Counted from the first letter of the stretch, positions 1-7,306 are shown. The stretch: 10,133 nucleotides of DNA from DASWVC01 sp036401335 (GCA_036401335.1 DASWVC010000132.1:1-10133); one strand, 5' to 3'. Program-made: numbers and translations. The notes: generated by a model not told the origin, from the letters alone.

Positions 1-11
1 CGCCGGCCTAG

Positions 12-86
12 GCGCTTGAGCCAGGTAAAATCTGGGTTGCCTCCTGGACCGCTTCGCCGCAAGGGCCCTACCCGGCCGGTTGGGCC
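12..86 (+). pseudogene. Detached N-terminal coding remnant of the SGNH hydrolase
   Basis: This stretch is in frame with the hydrolase that follows and translates to a peptide containing WVASWTASPQGPYPAG. From memory of the family, that is the usual opening of the mature domain of large secreted GDSL lipases. It has no ATG, GTG or TTG start in this frame, and a TAG lies in frame at 9-11. The signal peptide normally found just upstream is therefore disconnected by a stop or frameshift, or was replaced by a rearrangement. The homology is recalled, not searched. Confidence 0.5.
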
Positions 87-965
87 GTGGCGCAGCCCGA
101 CCTGAGCTTCGCCCTTCCGCACGGCGACACCGAAGGCGCCAGCGGGCCTCTCACCTGGCATTGCGATGCGTTCTACACTTCTTACCTCACCGCGCCCGGC
201 AGCGGCGACCATACGCAGGATAAGGACGAGGCGGCGTTCCCTTTTACAACCACGTCCTGGTTTTTATTGGACGCCGTTGAAGCGCAAGCCGAGCCGGACA
301 CCGCGGTGGTGTGCGCGTTCGGGGATTCCATCACCGAGGGAGTGAACAGTACCCTGAACGGCGCCGACAGCTGGCCGGACGTGCTTTCTCAGCGATTGCA
401 TAATGCTTATGGGAACAAAATCGCCGTCGTGAAGGAGGCCATCAGCGGGAACACGGTAATAAATTGCCCGCGCAATGGGGGGACGTCCGTGAACGGCCCT
501 TCAGCCGGCGACCGGCTCGACCGGGATGTGTTCGGCGTGGCGGGCCTGCGTTACGTGGTCTGGTTAGAAGGAATCAATGACCTGGGCGCGTGCCTCGCTT
601 CGGCCGACCAGGTGATCCAGGGCTTCAAGGACGTGGTGGAACGGCTGCATGCCAAAAAGGTCAAGGTCATCGGGGCAACGGTTGTGTCGAGTTTCGGCAG
701 CCCGATCGCGAGCTATGGGTTTCCCAAAATAGATACCGAACGCAAGAAAGTGAACGACTTCATCCGAACCGGCGGGGCGTTTGATGCAGTGGCGGATTTT
801 GATGCGGCGACGCTGGATCCGGCCACCGGCGCCATGAAAGCGCCCATGCAGCCCAACGGCACGACCGGAGGTCCCGGCGAGCTGCTTCACCCCAACCGGG
901 TTGGCTATCAGGCGATGGCCGAAACCATCGATCTGAGGCTTTTGGCGCCGTCGCCGGGCGAGTAG
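87..965 (+). CDS. SGNH/GDSL-family hydrolase, probably a decaying remnant
   Basis: SGNH hydrolases cleave ester bonds in lipids or acetylated polysaccharides. The core blocks are visible: GDSITEG with nucleophile Ser81, the oxyanion Gly in ISGN (residue 121), EGIND with Asn164, and LLHPN with His268. The Asp usually three residues before that His is Glu265 here. The family normally carries about 90-100 residues between QPDLSF and the block GPLTWHxxxxxTSY, before TTTSWFxLDAV. Here QPDLSFALP is followed almost directly by TEGASGPLTWH, which looks like an in-frame internal deletion. The GTG start at 87 is only the first start codon in the frame: homology continues upstream to codon 12, there is no signal peptide, and no ribosome-binding site is clear. 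Family assignment is firm; an active product is doubtful. The neighbours downstream are dehydrogenase fragments, so no operon context helps. Confidence 0.7.
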   Translation: MAQPDLSFALPHGDTEGASGPLTWHCDAFYTSYLTAPGSGDHTQDKDEAAFPFTTTSWFLLDAVEAQAEPDTAVVCAFGDSITEGVNSTLNGADSWPDVLSQRLHNAYGNKIAVVKEAISGNTVINCPRNGGTSVNGPSAGDRLDRDVFGVAGLRYVVWLEGINDLGACLASADQVIQGFKDVVERLHAKKVKVIGATVVSSFGSPIASYGFPKIDTERKKVNDFIRTGGAFDAVADFDAATLDPATGAMKAPMQPNGTTGGPGELLHPNRVGYQAMAETIDLRLLAPSPGE

Positions 966-999
966 CCCGGCACAGGGATGAGCCTGCACGTTCCTCGTC

Positions 1000-1173
1000 C
1001 GTCCCCTGAACGAGCACGGTGTGGCCGGCGCAGATCGCTCCGCCTGCGGTCGATGCCGCCCAGCCCGGCGCGAGGCAGCGTGGACGCCTCCTCGTAGGAG
1101 AGGCTGTCGGGCACGGCCACGACCGCCTCTTGGCTCACGGCTTTGCGCTCGACCAGCCAGCCGTCAATCTCGT
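1000..1173 (-). pseudogene. Zinc-type (MDR) alcohol dehydrogenase fragment
   Basis: The minus strand encodes DGWLVERKAVSQEAVVAVP followed by DSLSYEEASTLPRAGL. This is the segment of medium-chain dehydrogenases/quinone reductases just before the Rossmann fold. After about ten disturbed codons near 1050, homology resumes in another frame as GHTVLVQGT and stops at about position 1000. The N-terminal zinc-binding region, the nucleotide-binding fold and the C-terminus are all absent. The piece is therefore frameshifted and truncated on both sides. Positions 966-999, between it and the hydrolase, hold nothing recognisable. Confidence 0.55.
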
Positions 1174-1302
1174 GATTTGTCGACGCTTGTCCTGCGGCGA
1201 TCCAGCGGCCTATCCGCTCTCCCATTGCCGAGGGCCGTCGAAAAAAAGTAGGCCACCCGCCCGCGGTCCTGTGGTCCCCTTCTCCACGCGCCGCCTGAAG
1301 GT

Positions 1303-1439
1303 CCAATCATCTCCTCCATGTATGGTTCGCCAGCAATGCTCTGGGTGAAGCCGCTGTTCAGACCAGGATCCATCGAGACAACGTCAATGGTGTTTTGGCG
1401 CTGCGAGGTCAGGTAGATCACTTGCGCCACCTCAGGGTC
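1303..1439 (-). pseudogene. Short-chain dehydrogenase-like C-terminal fragment
   Basis: Reading leftward from 1439, the minus strand gives DPEVAQVIYLTSQRQNTIDV and then VSMDPGLNSGFTQSIAG. The DPExVAxVIY pattern resembles the C-terminal part of classical SDR oxidoreductases. No Rossmann motif or YxxxK active site is attached, because the upstream DNA (above 1440) belongs to an SDR fragment on the other strand. The assignment rests on a short motif and is tentative. Positions 1174-1302 on either strand show nothing else recognisable. Confidence 0.3.
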
Positions 1440-1678
1440 GCGGCATCCGCGTCAACACGCTCAGCCCTGGCGTAACCGACACCCCGATGCTTGACTCGCA
1501 GTCGTCAACCCCTGAAGAACGCGAGGCTCCGGTGAACATGTACCTGAACATGATCCCGCTCGGCCGACTCGCTCGGGCCGAGGAAATCGCCAGCGCGGCG
1601 GTCTTCCTGGCGTCGGACCAGAGTTCCTACCTGACGGGGGCGGATCTGATGGCCGACGGCGGCGTCGGCCAAGTCTGA
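1433..1678 (+). pseudogene. Short-chain dehydrogenase C-terminal fragment
   Basis: This frame encodes GRGIRVNTLSPGVTDTPML, then IPLGRLARAEEIASAAVFLA, then a segment ending YLTGADLMADGGVGQV before a TGA stop. These are the typical C-terminal motifs of classical SDRs: RVNxxxPG after the active site, the substrate loop, the E-E-I-A-xx-xxFLAS helix and the TGxxxxxDGG strand. The N-terminal half, with the TGxxxGxG cofactor motif and the YxxxK catalytic pair, is missing. The frame stays open upstream of 1433 but loses all resemblance to SDRs, so the break lies there. A product starting at ATG 1487 would be 63 residues and could not be an enzyme. Confidence 0.7.
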
Positions 1679-1788
1679 AGCCCGGGAACAAACCTAACTC
1701 AAGAGGAGAAATTGATGTGAGCGCGGCTTCAACACGGCCGTCAGGCCCTGGCTGCACCAAACATCCATCACACTCATCGTAGGAAAAC

Positions 1789-1960
1789 GTGAATCGATTC
1801 GAACGCAAAGTAGTCATTGTCACCGGGCCGGCTCTGACATTGGTGCTGGCACCGCGTGCCGCTTTCTGCAGGAAGGTGCGTTCGTCGTGCTATACCAAAT
1901 GCCAAGAGTCCGTTCCGAAATGGGGCTCGAAAACGGCAAGCGGGTGACGGCTCCCGCGTT
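1789..1960 (+). pseudogene. Frameshifted N-terminal fragment of a second short-chain dehydrogenase
   Basis: A GTG at 1789, preceded by AGGA (1781-1784), opens with VNRFERKVVIVTG, the first beta-strand and start of the SDR cofactor motif. At about 1827 the frame must shift by one base to continue as AGSDIGAGTACRFLQEGAFV and VLY, the rest of the Rossmann loop and second strand. Without the shift the reading ends at 1947. Resemblance fades after about 1900. The active-site half is absent. One missing base in the glycine-rich loop is the simplest explanation. A second good ribosome-binding sequence, AGAGGAGAA, sits at about 1702-1710, but only a 21-codon frame (GTG 1716) follows it. Positions 1961-2086 contain nothing I can identify. 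Confidence 0.6.
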
Positions 1961-2086
1961 TGCGTTGAAGGTTGCGTGCATTGGAAGTTGTGCCCGGGCT
2001 TCACGGCCTCACACGGAAAGTTGGGCGAGGCCTCGCTCACCGCCGCCACGTGGGCGTCCTCAAACTTAACTTCAATCGCCCCGTGG

Positions 2087-2923
2087 TCACTGCTTGACGG
2101 CGGCGTCGGTGAGTCCCGAAACGACGTAGCGTTGCGCCATCAAAAACAGGAACAAAGGCGGGAGCGACTGCAAGGTCGCCAACGCCATTACCCGATTCCA
2201 CTGCGCCACGTTGTTGCCGATGAAGCTGAAAAGCCCCGCGGTAACCGGCTTCATCGAATCGTCCGTGGTCAACGTCAGCGCCATCAGGAGGTCGCCCCAT
2301 CCGGCCAAGAACGTGAAAATTGCGGCTGTCAGGATCCCGGGCACGACCAAGGGTAAGACGATGAACCAGAAGGTCTTGAATCGGCCGCAACCGTCAATCT
2401 GCGCGGCCTCGGCAAGCGCTTTCGGGACGGACCGGAAAGAGGGACGCAGCATCACGATGGCAAACGGCAGACTGACCGCCGTGTCGGCCAGGATGAGGGC
2501 GGGGTAGGTGTTCAAGATCCCAAGCCGACCGAAGGTGATGTAGAGGGGCGTGGCGATCATGATGGCCGGGAACATGAGGCTTCCGAGGCTCAAGCCGAGG
2601 AGGAAAGCCTTGCCGCGGATTCGCAGGTGCGCCAACCCGTAGGCGCAGGGAACGGCAAGGCTTAAGGTAACAACCGTTGTTCCGCAGGCGACGATCACGC
2701 TGTTCACGAAAAATCGGCTGATCTGAGGATCGGCCAGGATCCGGCCCCAAATCGTCCAATCCGGTTGGAGGGGGATCAGCTTCGGCGGATCAGCGTAAAT
2801 GTCGGACGTCGGCTTAAGCGCGGTGCTGACCATCCAAAAGAGCGGGACCAGAAAAAGGAAAAGCAACCCGGCGCTGAGCAACGTCAAGTGCCAGCCTCGC
2901 CGGAAGAAAAGCCCTTTTCTCAT
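2087..2923 (-). CDS. Carbohydrate ABC transporter permease, MalG-like (CUT1)
   Basis: This is an inner-membrane subunit of a CUT1-type sugar importer, 278 residues, the usual length for MalG-like permeases. Six hydrophobic segments are visible, beginning with LLSAGLLFLFLVPLFWMVST near the N-terminus. The cytoplasmic EAA loop that docks the ATPase reads EAAQIDGCGRFKTF, followed by IVLPLVVPG. This matches the family pattern except that the usual DGA is DGC. Its ATG at 2923 overlaps the stop of the preceding permease by four bases (ATGA, 2920-2923), so translation is almost certainly coupled. It is the last gene of the minus-strand operon. No ATPase gene follows: downstream DNA is decayed dehydrogenase sequence, and no hairpin-plus-T-run terminator was seen. 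Family assignment is firm; the substrate is unknown. Confidence 0.93.
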   Translation of the reverse strand: MRKGLFFRRGWHLTLLSAGLLFLFLVPLFWMVSTALKPTSDIYADPPKLIPLQPDWTIWGRILADPQISRFFVNSVIVACGTTVVTLSLAVPCAYGLAHLRIRGKAFLLGLSLGSLMFPAIMIATPLYITFGRLGILNTYPALILADTAVSLPFAIVMLRPSFRSVPKALAEAAQIDGCGRFKTFWFIVLPLVVPGILTAAIFTFLAGWGDLLMALTLTTDDSMKPVTAGLFSFIGNNVAQWNRVMALATLQSLPPLFLFLMAQRYVVSGLTDAAVKQ

Positions 2924-3867
2924 GCAGTGCCTTCCCGGCCGATGCTGCGGAGGTAGAGCAGGGTCGCGCCAAAGAGGAAGAGGGCTGTTAGATTGAGCAG
3001 GGCCGCCCCATGCCCAAACTCGAACTGGCCGAAGGTGTAGGTGTAGGCCGCGGTCGAAACCACTTGTGAGGAGTTGAGCGGACCGCCTTGGGTCATGGTC
3101 CAGATGAGTTCGAATTGTTTGACCGTGTAAATCATTCCCAGGATCAGGGTGCTGAGGAGCGCCGGTTTGATCAGCGGCAGGGTGATGCGGAAGAACCGGG
3201 ACCAGGCTTTCGCGCCGTCGATGGCGGCCGCTTCATAGAGCTCGCGAGGGATCGTCTGAAGTGCCGCGTAAAGAAGGGCCAGGTTAAACGGGATCCCCAG
3301 CCAGATGTTCGCGATGACCGTCGACGTCAAAGCCAAGCCTTGGTCTGCGGTCCAAAAAAGAGGCGCCGAGCTCAGGCCGATCAGTCTTAGGGCGTAATTG
3401 ACCAAACCGCTGTCGCCGTCGAAAAGCCACTTGAACACGGTACCGGAGACCAGCACCGGAACCGCCCACCCCGCCAGGTAGAGGCTTCGCATCAGCCGCG
3501 AGCCTGGAAATGTTTGACGGTAAAGGACCGCGAGCGCCATGCTGATGACGATCTGAAAGAACAACGAAGCCACCGTGAACGTGAGGGTGTTCAGCGCGGC
3601 CAGACGGGTCAGGGGATCTTGAAAGATTTCCTGATAATTTTTAAGCCCGACGAAAGCAACTGAACCGCTGAGCAGGTCGCTGGCGGTGACCTGAATGAAG
3701 CTTAGCCGGACGTTGTAGAGGATCGGGTAAACCAGGAAAACGGCCAAAAACAGGACTGCGGGCAGGACAAAGAGGTAGTCGGCCGCGTCGGCCAGGCGAA
3801 ACTGGATTCGCCTCGCCGGCCGGCCGGACTTCACCGCCTCGGGTGTTTCGGTCGGCGTCGTCACCAC
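2920..3867 (-). CDS. Carbohydrate ABC transporter permease, MalF-like (CUT1)
   Basis: This is the partner inner-membrane subunit, 315 residues. A polar N-terminal tail of about 29 residues precedes the first membrane segment (YLFVLPAVLFLAVFLVYPIL). About five more hydrophobic segments follow. The EAA loop is textbook: EAAAIDGAKAWSRFFRITLP, then LIKP. The short N-terminus is typical of six-helix MalF-like proteins rather than the eight-helix enterobacterial MalF. The start is GTG at 3867, only four bases after the binding-protein stop (3872-3874). A second GTG follows at once at 3864, and neither has a strong Shine-Dalgarno, which suggests coupled translation. It should form a heterodimeric channel with the downstream MalG-like protein and receive substrate from the upstream binding protein. 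Confidence 0.93.
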   Translation of the reverse strand: MVTTPTETPEAVKSGRPARRIQFRLADAADYLFVLPAVLFLAVFLVYPILYNVRLSFIQVTASDLLSGSVAFVGLKNYQEIFQDPLTRLAALNTLTFTVASLFFQIVISMALAVLYRQTFPGSRLMRSLYLAGWAVPVLVSGTVFKWLFDGDSGLVNYALRLIGLSSAPLFWTADQGLALTSTVIANIWLGIPFNLALLYAALQTIPRELYEAAAIDGAKAWSRFFRITLPLIKPALLSTLILGMIYTVKQFELIWTMTQGGPLNSSQVVSTAAYTYTFGQFEFGHGAALLNLTALFLFGATLLYLRSIGREGTA

Positions 3868-3871
3868 CGGC

Positions 3872-5086
3872 TCACATTGCGTCGGGCGCCAGGAGCGAGC
3901 TCAACTGTCGCTGCGTCTCGTTCGCGATCTGCTCGGGCTTTGCGGCCCCGGTCACGGCGCGTTGGAAAGCCGTGTACAGGATTTGGGACATTTTCGGGTA
4001 GTTCGGGCCGTAGGCGCGGGCTTTGGCGGTTCGGATGGAGTCGTAGAAAATCCTGTCGAGCTCATCGGCCGATTTCTCGTCAATGAGGTCCAAACGGTTC
4101 GGCAATTGCCCCCGGGCGTGAATGAAGCCCAGCAACCGCGCAGGCTCGCTTAGCCACTGAACGAAACGCCAGGCTTCCTCCTGGTTGGGCCCACTTCCAA
4201 GGGCCAGGTTCTCGCCGCCAAGGATCGAGATTGACTCCCGATCCTTCGGCAAAGGGCCAATGGTCCACTTAAACGGCAGCGCGGCGCCTTTGATGTTTGG
4301 CGTTTCCCAAGACCCGTTGATCATCATGGCGGCCCGGCCCGACGTCCACGCGTTGGTGAGATCGCTCGGTCCCCAGGTAACCACGCTGCGTGAGGCGCTC
4401 TTGTCGCCTGCAACCAGGTCCTGCAGGTACTGGAAGGCCCTCACGGCGTCAGCAGACGAAATCGTCGTCAAATCCGCCCCTGCGGACCAAATGAACGGCA
4501 GGAGGGTGAACGTGCCGACCTCAGTCGAATTCGCGGAAAACGCCAAACCGTACGTGTTCCCGTGGGTTAGCTTTTTTGCAACCGAGCGAAATTCGTCCCA
4601 GGTGAGTGGCAGTTTGTCGATGCCTGCTTTGTTCAGCAAGTCGAGGTTGTACCAGACGACCAAGGTGTTGCTTTGGATCGGGATGCCGTAGTTGCGGCCC
4701 TTGTACAGGGCGCTGCTCCAAGGCCCCTTGAAATATTCGTATTTCCAACCCTTCATCCTGTCCGTCAGGTCGGCCAGGGTGCCCTGCGCGGCCAAGGCTT
4801 GGTTGTCCGGATTGTCAAGGATGATGATATCGGGCACCGAGTGGGTGGCCGTCGCCTGGATCAACTTGCTTTTGAAGTCCCCTTGCGGCACGGCGGAGCG
4901 GGTGATGGTGACCTCCGGGTGCTCGGTGTGATACTGCTGGAAGATCTTCTCCAGGTATTCCCGGTTGGCGACGCTGTTTGTGTCGTAATCAATCCAATTG
5001 AGCCTTGTCTCAGCGTCCGCCTGGAGAGCGGTGAGGGCGGCTGTCAGCGCAGCTAGACAAATTCTGGTGAGGGAACGGGCGGTCAT
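3872..5086 (-). CDS. Extracellular sugar-binding protein of an ABC importer (family 1)
   Basis: This 404-residue secreted receptor captures a sugar and delivers it to the permeases. Residues 1-25 form a signal peptide: basic start, hydrophobic core ICLAALTAALTAL, and a likely cut after ADA (residue 25). There is no lipobox cysteine, so it is probably soluble in the periplasm rather than a lipoprotein. The mature part shows family landmarks: a VPDIIILDNPD segment near residues 84-94, YGIPIQSNTLVVWYN, LPLTWDEF, and GRAAMMINGSWE, followed by the GENLALG-like segment. The ATG at 5086 is preceded by a purine-rich AGAAAGAAGAG, the best ribosome-binding site in the operon, consistent with the need for excess binding protein. 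The ligand cannot be predicted; nearby enzymes suggest a sugar, sugar alcohol or sugar acid. Confidence 0.92.
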   Translation of the reverse strand: MTARSLTRICLAALTAALTALQADAETRLNWIDYDTNSVANREYLEKIFQQYHTEHPEVTITRSAVPQGDFKSKLIQATATHSVPDIIILDNPDNQALAAQGTLADLTDRMKGWKYEYFKGPWSSALYKGRNYGIPIQSNTLVVWYNLDLLNKAGIDKLPLTWDEFRSVAKKLTHGNTYGLAFSANSTEVGTFTLLPFIWSAGADLTTISSADAVRAFQYLQDLVAGDKSASRSVVTWGPSDLTNAWTSGRAAMMINGSWETPNIKGAALPFKWTIGPLPKDRESISILGGENLALGSGPNQEEAWRFVQWLSEPARLLGFIHARGQLPNRLDLIDEKSADELDRIFYDSIRTAKARAYGPNYPKMSQILYTAFQRAVTGAAKPEQIANETQRQLSSLLAPDAM

Positions 5087-5102
5087 ACTCTTCTTTCTGG
5101 GA

Positions 5103-5126
5103 AAACCTGCCGGTCTAAGCAGGCTT
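5103..5126 (-). promoter_or_regulatory. Hairpin with T-rich flank between isomerase and binding-protein genes
   Basis: On the minus strand the 43-bp gap contains CCTGC (5123-5119), an 8-base loop, then GCAGG (5110-5106) followed by TTTT. Allowing a G-U pair, the stem extends to eight pairs with AAG/TTT at its base. It lies between the isomerase stop and the binding-protein ribosome site. It could act as a weak attenuator or as an mRNA-end stabiliser that raises binding-protein transcript level. The GC core is only five pairs, so this is tentative. Confidence 0.25.
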
Positions 5127-5129
5127 GGT

Positions 5130-5990
5130 TCAGGAACTTCTCAAGGTCGAAAGGGCCTTCCCGACCGCCGACCGGGCATGCAAAAGCCCGCGCTGGCGTA
5201 GTTCTAGCGGGCCGTTTGGCCAACCGTAGCCGGCGTCTTCATGCTCGATGATGACAGCTTTCGCGCAGCCCCGATTCGCCACGGCTTCAAACAACGAAGG
5301 CCACTGAACGTCTCCGTCACCGGGCAGCCGGAAGGACCACCAGTCGCCGTAGTAACCGGTCACCTGGACGCGTTCCGGGCGCAACTGAACGTCTTTCGCG
5401 TGGATCAGAAAGGCTCGATCCGCAACCGCCTGAAATGCGGGCAGGACCTCGATCCCTTGCGGGAGCAAATGGGACGGGTCGAATTCCACGCCGACCCGCC
5501 GATCGTCGGTTCGACTGAAGAGCTCCTGCCAACCCGCAGGCGTCGTCACGAGCCAGTCCTTGGAGAACCCGGGCCAATTTTCAAAAACGACGTTCGTCTC
5601 CGCATTCGGGACGGACGAGAAAAGCTCGCTCAGGAACCCCGCCAGCGAGGCATAATCTTCAGCTGCCGGTCGTTCGGGGTTGCGGCCCGCGAAAAACGTC
5701 ACGTGCGGCACGTTCGCTTCGGTGGCCCTGAAGAAACATTCGCGCGCCTTCACGCGCCGTTCGTGCTCCCGCGTTGGATTGGCGTCGAGCAGGGCGCCGA
5801 AATACACGATTGAACAAACGTCCAACCCCCGGTCGCGCACCCGCCGGCAGGCCATGGCGGCCTTCTCGAGCTCCGGCAGGTGCCGGTTGGCATCAATCTC
5901 CAAGGTCTGAAAACCGTTGGCGACCGCCCAATCGGCGACTGCCTCCAACGGTTGCTCGCGCAAGACGACGGAATAAAAACCGATTTTCAC
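5130..5990 (-). CDS. Sugar phosphate isomerase/epimerase-like TIM-barrel protein
   Basis: This 286-residue protein belongs to the xylose-isomerase-like TIM-barrel (AP-endonuclease family 2) superfamily, whose members isomerise or epimerise sugars, keto-inositols or dehydrated sugar acids using a divalent metal. The opening KIGFYSVVL is a typical first strand. Likely metal ligands are Glu137 in ENWPG, Asp171 and His174 in FDPSH, His197 in IHAKD, and Glu249 in IEHED. The segment GDGDVQWPSLFEAV (224-237) is the usual barrel strand 7 region. The GTG at 5990 is chosen as start because it lies one base after the dehydrogenase stop and begins exactly at conserved homology. A longer frame to 6062 would overlap the dehydrogenase with non-conserved sequence. 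Pairing with a Gfo/Idh/MocA enzyme suggests successive steps on one imported sugar; the exact reaction is unknown. Confidence 0.88.
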   Translation of the reverse strand: MKIGFYSVVLREQPLEAVADWAVANGFQTLEIDANRHLPELEKAAMACRRVRDRGLDVCSIVYFGALLDANPTREHERRVKARECFFRATEANVPHVTFFAGRNPERPAAEDYASLAGFLSELFSSVPNAETNVVFENWPGFSKDWLVTTPAGWQELFSRTDDRRVGVEFDPSHLLPQGIEVLPAFQAVADRAFLIHAKDVQLRPERVQVTGYYGDWWSFRLPGDGDVQWPSLFEAVANRGCAKAVIIEHEDAGYGWPNGPLELRQRGLLHARSAVGKALSTLRSS

Positions 5991-5991
5991 C

Positions 5992-7110
5992 TTAGATCGC
6001 ACGCTTGCCCTGCAGGTAAGCGCGGTAGATTTCCTCGTTAAGAACGACGTCCAGAAAGGCATCCTCGCCGCTCGAGCGGAAGGGCGTCCCAGACTGCAGG
6101 CTCTGAATGAAATGGTTGGCCTCTTCCAGGTAGGGCCAGACGTTTAGCCCCGGGCCTAAAGGGTAGCGTAGTTCCGGGTGTGGCTTGCGCGTGTAAACCT
6201 CGAGGCGCGTTGTCGCCGAACGGGCGAAAAAGGGCGGGGTTTCCGCCCGGATCCATCCATCCTGAAAGAAGATCTGGGTATTTTCATCCCAGGCGTGGAA
6301 ATTTGAAGTGGCGCTCTCGATCACGCAGCGAACGCCGGCAAGCCGGAGGATCGCGATGCCCGTGAAGCCATCCGAATCGAAGGCGACCTGCTCGACCCTG
6401 ACAAGGTCCCGTCGGTCCGCTTCCAAAAGGTACCGGAGAAGGTTGACGTTGTGGGTGTACTGCTGAAGGTAGTTGATGTAAGCGCGGTGGTGCTCGGGCG
6501 GCATCCACCCGGGGAGTTGATCGGTTGGCGTCCAGGGCTCGATCGGTTCCTCCGTCCGGATCATCTGGCTGAGGTCCAAACCGACCAGCCAATCTCCGCA
6601 GAAACCGTGGTTGCGGGTTAACAGGGCGTTACCCGCCGTCCCCTCCCGTCGCCACGAAGCCACCAGGTCCGCCATCCACACATTACCCGGGTCGAAGCGT
6701 TTCATGTAGGCAACCATCAGCCGGCTTTGACCGTCGCGGGAGGCGCCCAGCATCCGTTCGGCTTGCCGTTGGGACACCGCCATCGGCTTTTCCATGAAGA
6801 CGTGCTTGCCGGCGCGTAGAAGGTCTGCCGCAATCTCGCCTTGCTCCACGAATCCGGCCGAAACGGCGACGGCGTCGACCTGAGGATCGCACGCCAATTC
6901 AAGGTGGCTGCCGTAACGGGCAGGAATTTCGAACTTCGCGGCGACCTTCTCGCGAAGGGCAGACCGTTTCTCGGCCAACGCGACCAGTTCGCAACCCGGG
7001 ACGGAACGGAAGTTCGGCAAGTGCACGTTTTGCGCCATGAAGCCGCAACCCACGTACCCGAGTCGAATCGGGGTGGGAAGGCCTTCGAACGCGGGCTGTG
7101 GGTCACGCAT
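5992..7110 (-). CDS. Gfo/Idh/MocA-family oxidoreductase
   Basis: This is a predicted cytoplasmic NAD(P)-dependent sugar or inositol dehydrogenase of 372 residues, a normal length. The Rossmann start is IRLGYVGCGFMAQNVHLPNF (residues 15-34), with glycines 18, 21 and 23. The signature EKP lies at 107-109 in HVFMEKPMAVS. YMKRFDPGN (135-143) follows, as in close family members. Later, THNVNLLRYLL corresponds to the family's HxxDLxR segment, where the catalytic His normally sits; the Asp is Asn here. The frame stays open to 7533, but the extra 141 residues are antisense to the regulator and unlike the family, so ATG 7110 is chosen. It heads the minus-strand operon, one base before the isomerase start, and is divergent from the LacI gene. 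The substrate is not identifiable. Confidence 0.9.
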   Translation of the reverse strand: MRDPQPAFEGLPTPIRLGYVGCGFMAQNVHLPNFRSVPGCELVALAEKRSALREKVAAKFEIPARYGSHLELACDPQVDAVAVSAGFVEQGEIAADLLRAGKHVFMEKPMAVSQRQAERMLGASRDGQSRLMVAYMKRFDPGNVWMADLVASWRREGTAGNALLTRNHGFCGDWLVGLDLSQMIRTEEPIEPWTPTDQLPGWMPPEHHRAYINYLQQYTHNVNLLRYLLEADRRDLVRVEQVAFDSDGFTGIAILRLAGVRCVIESATSNFHAWDENTQIFFQDGWIRAETPPFFARSATTRLEVYTRKPHPELRYPLGPGLNVWPYLEEANHFIQSLQSGTPFRSSGEDAFLDVVLNEEIYRAYLQGKRAI

Positions 7111-7209
7111 CTCGGGGGGTGAGGCGGGTTTTGGGTTGGTGCCCCGGTTGGGGCGTGGCGGGAACGGCACGAAGGTGGATGGCGCAACGGAGAATGGCAA
7201 GCCGAAAAA

Positions 7210-7221
7210 GTTACCGCTAAC
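7210..7221. promoter_or_regulatory. Candidate LacI-family operator in the divergent intergenic region
   Basis: The sequence GTTACCGCTAAC has perfect GTTA/TAAC arms around a central CG, with one mismatched pair in the core. LacI/GalR regulators typically bind short palindromes with a central CG. It lies 100 bp upstream of the dehydrogenase start and 86 bp upstream of the regulator start, so it could control both the operon and the regulator itself. I saw no convincing -35/-10 pair beside it. A single copy was found in non-coding DNA in this window. Confidence 0.5.
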
Positions 7222-7306
7222 GCAAAACAGGTGCGCCCGCCACGCAGCCGGGCCGGCCGAGACACTCACTCGACAGTTCGCCCGTGTGGATGCATGGTCC
7301 CATCGA

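Noticed and set aside
1774..2049. Minus-strand frame after the permease as a sixth operon gene
   Set aside because: No recognisable motif, and it overlaps the SDR fragment on the other strand; only its first 40 residues look plausible.
6616..6637. GTTAAC...GTTACC sequence as a second LacI operator
   Set aside because: It lies inside the dehydrogenase coding region and lacks the central-CG symmetry of the 7210 site.
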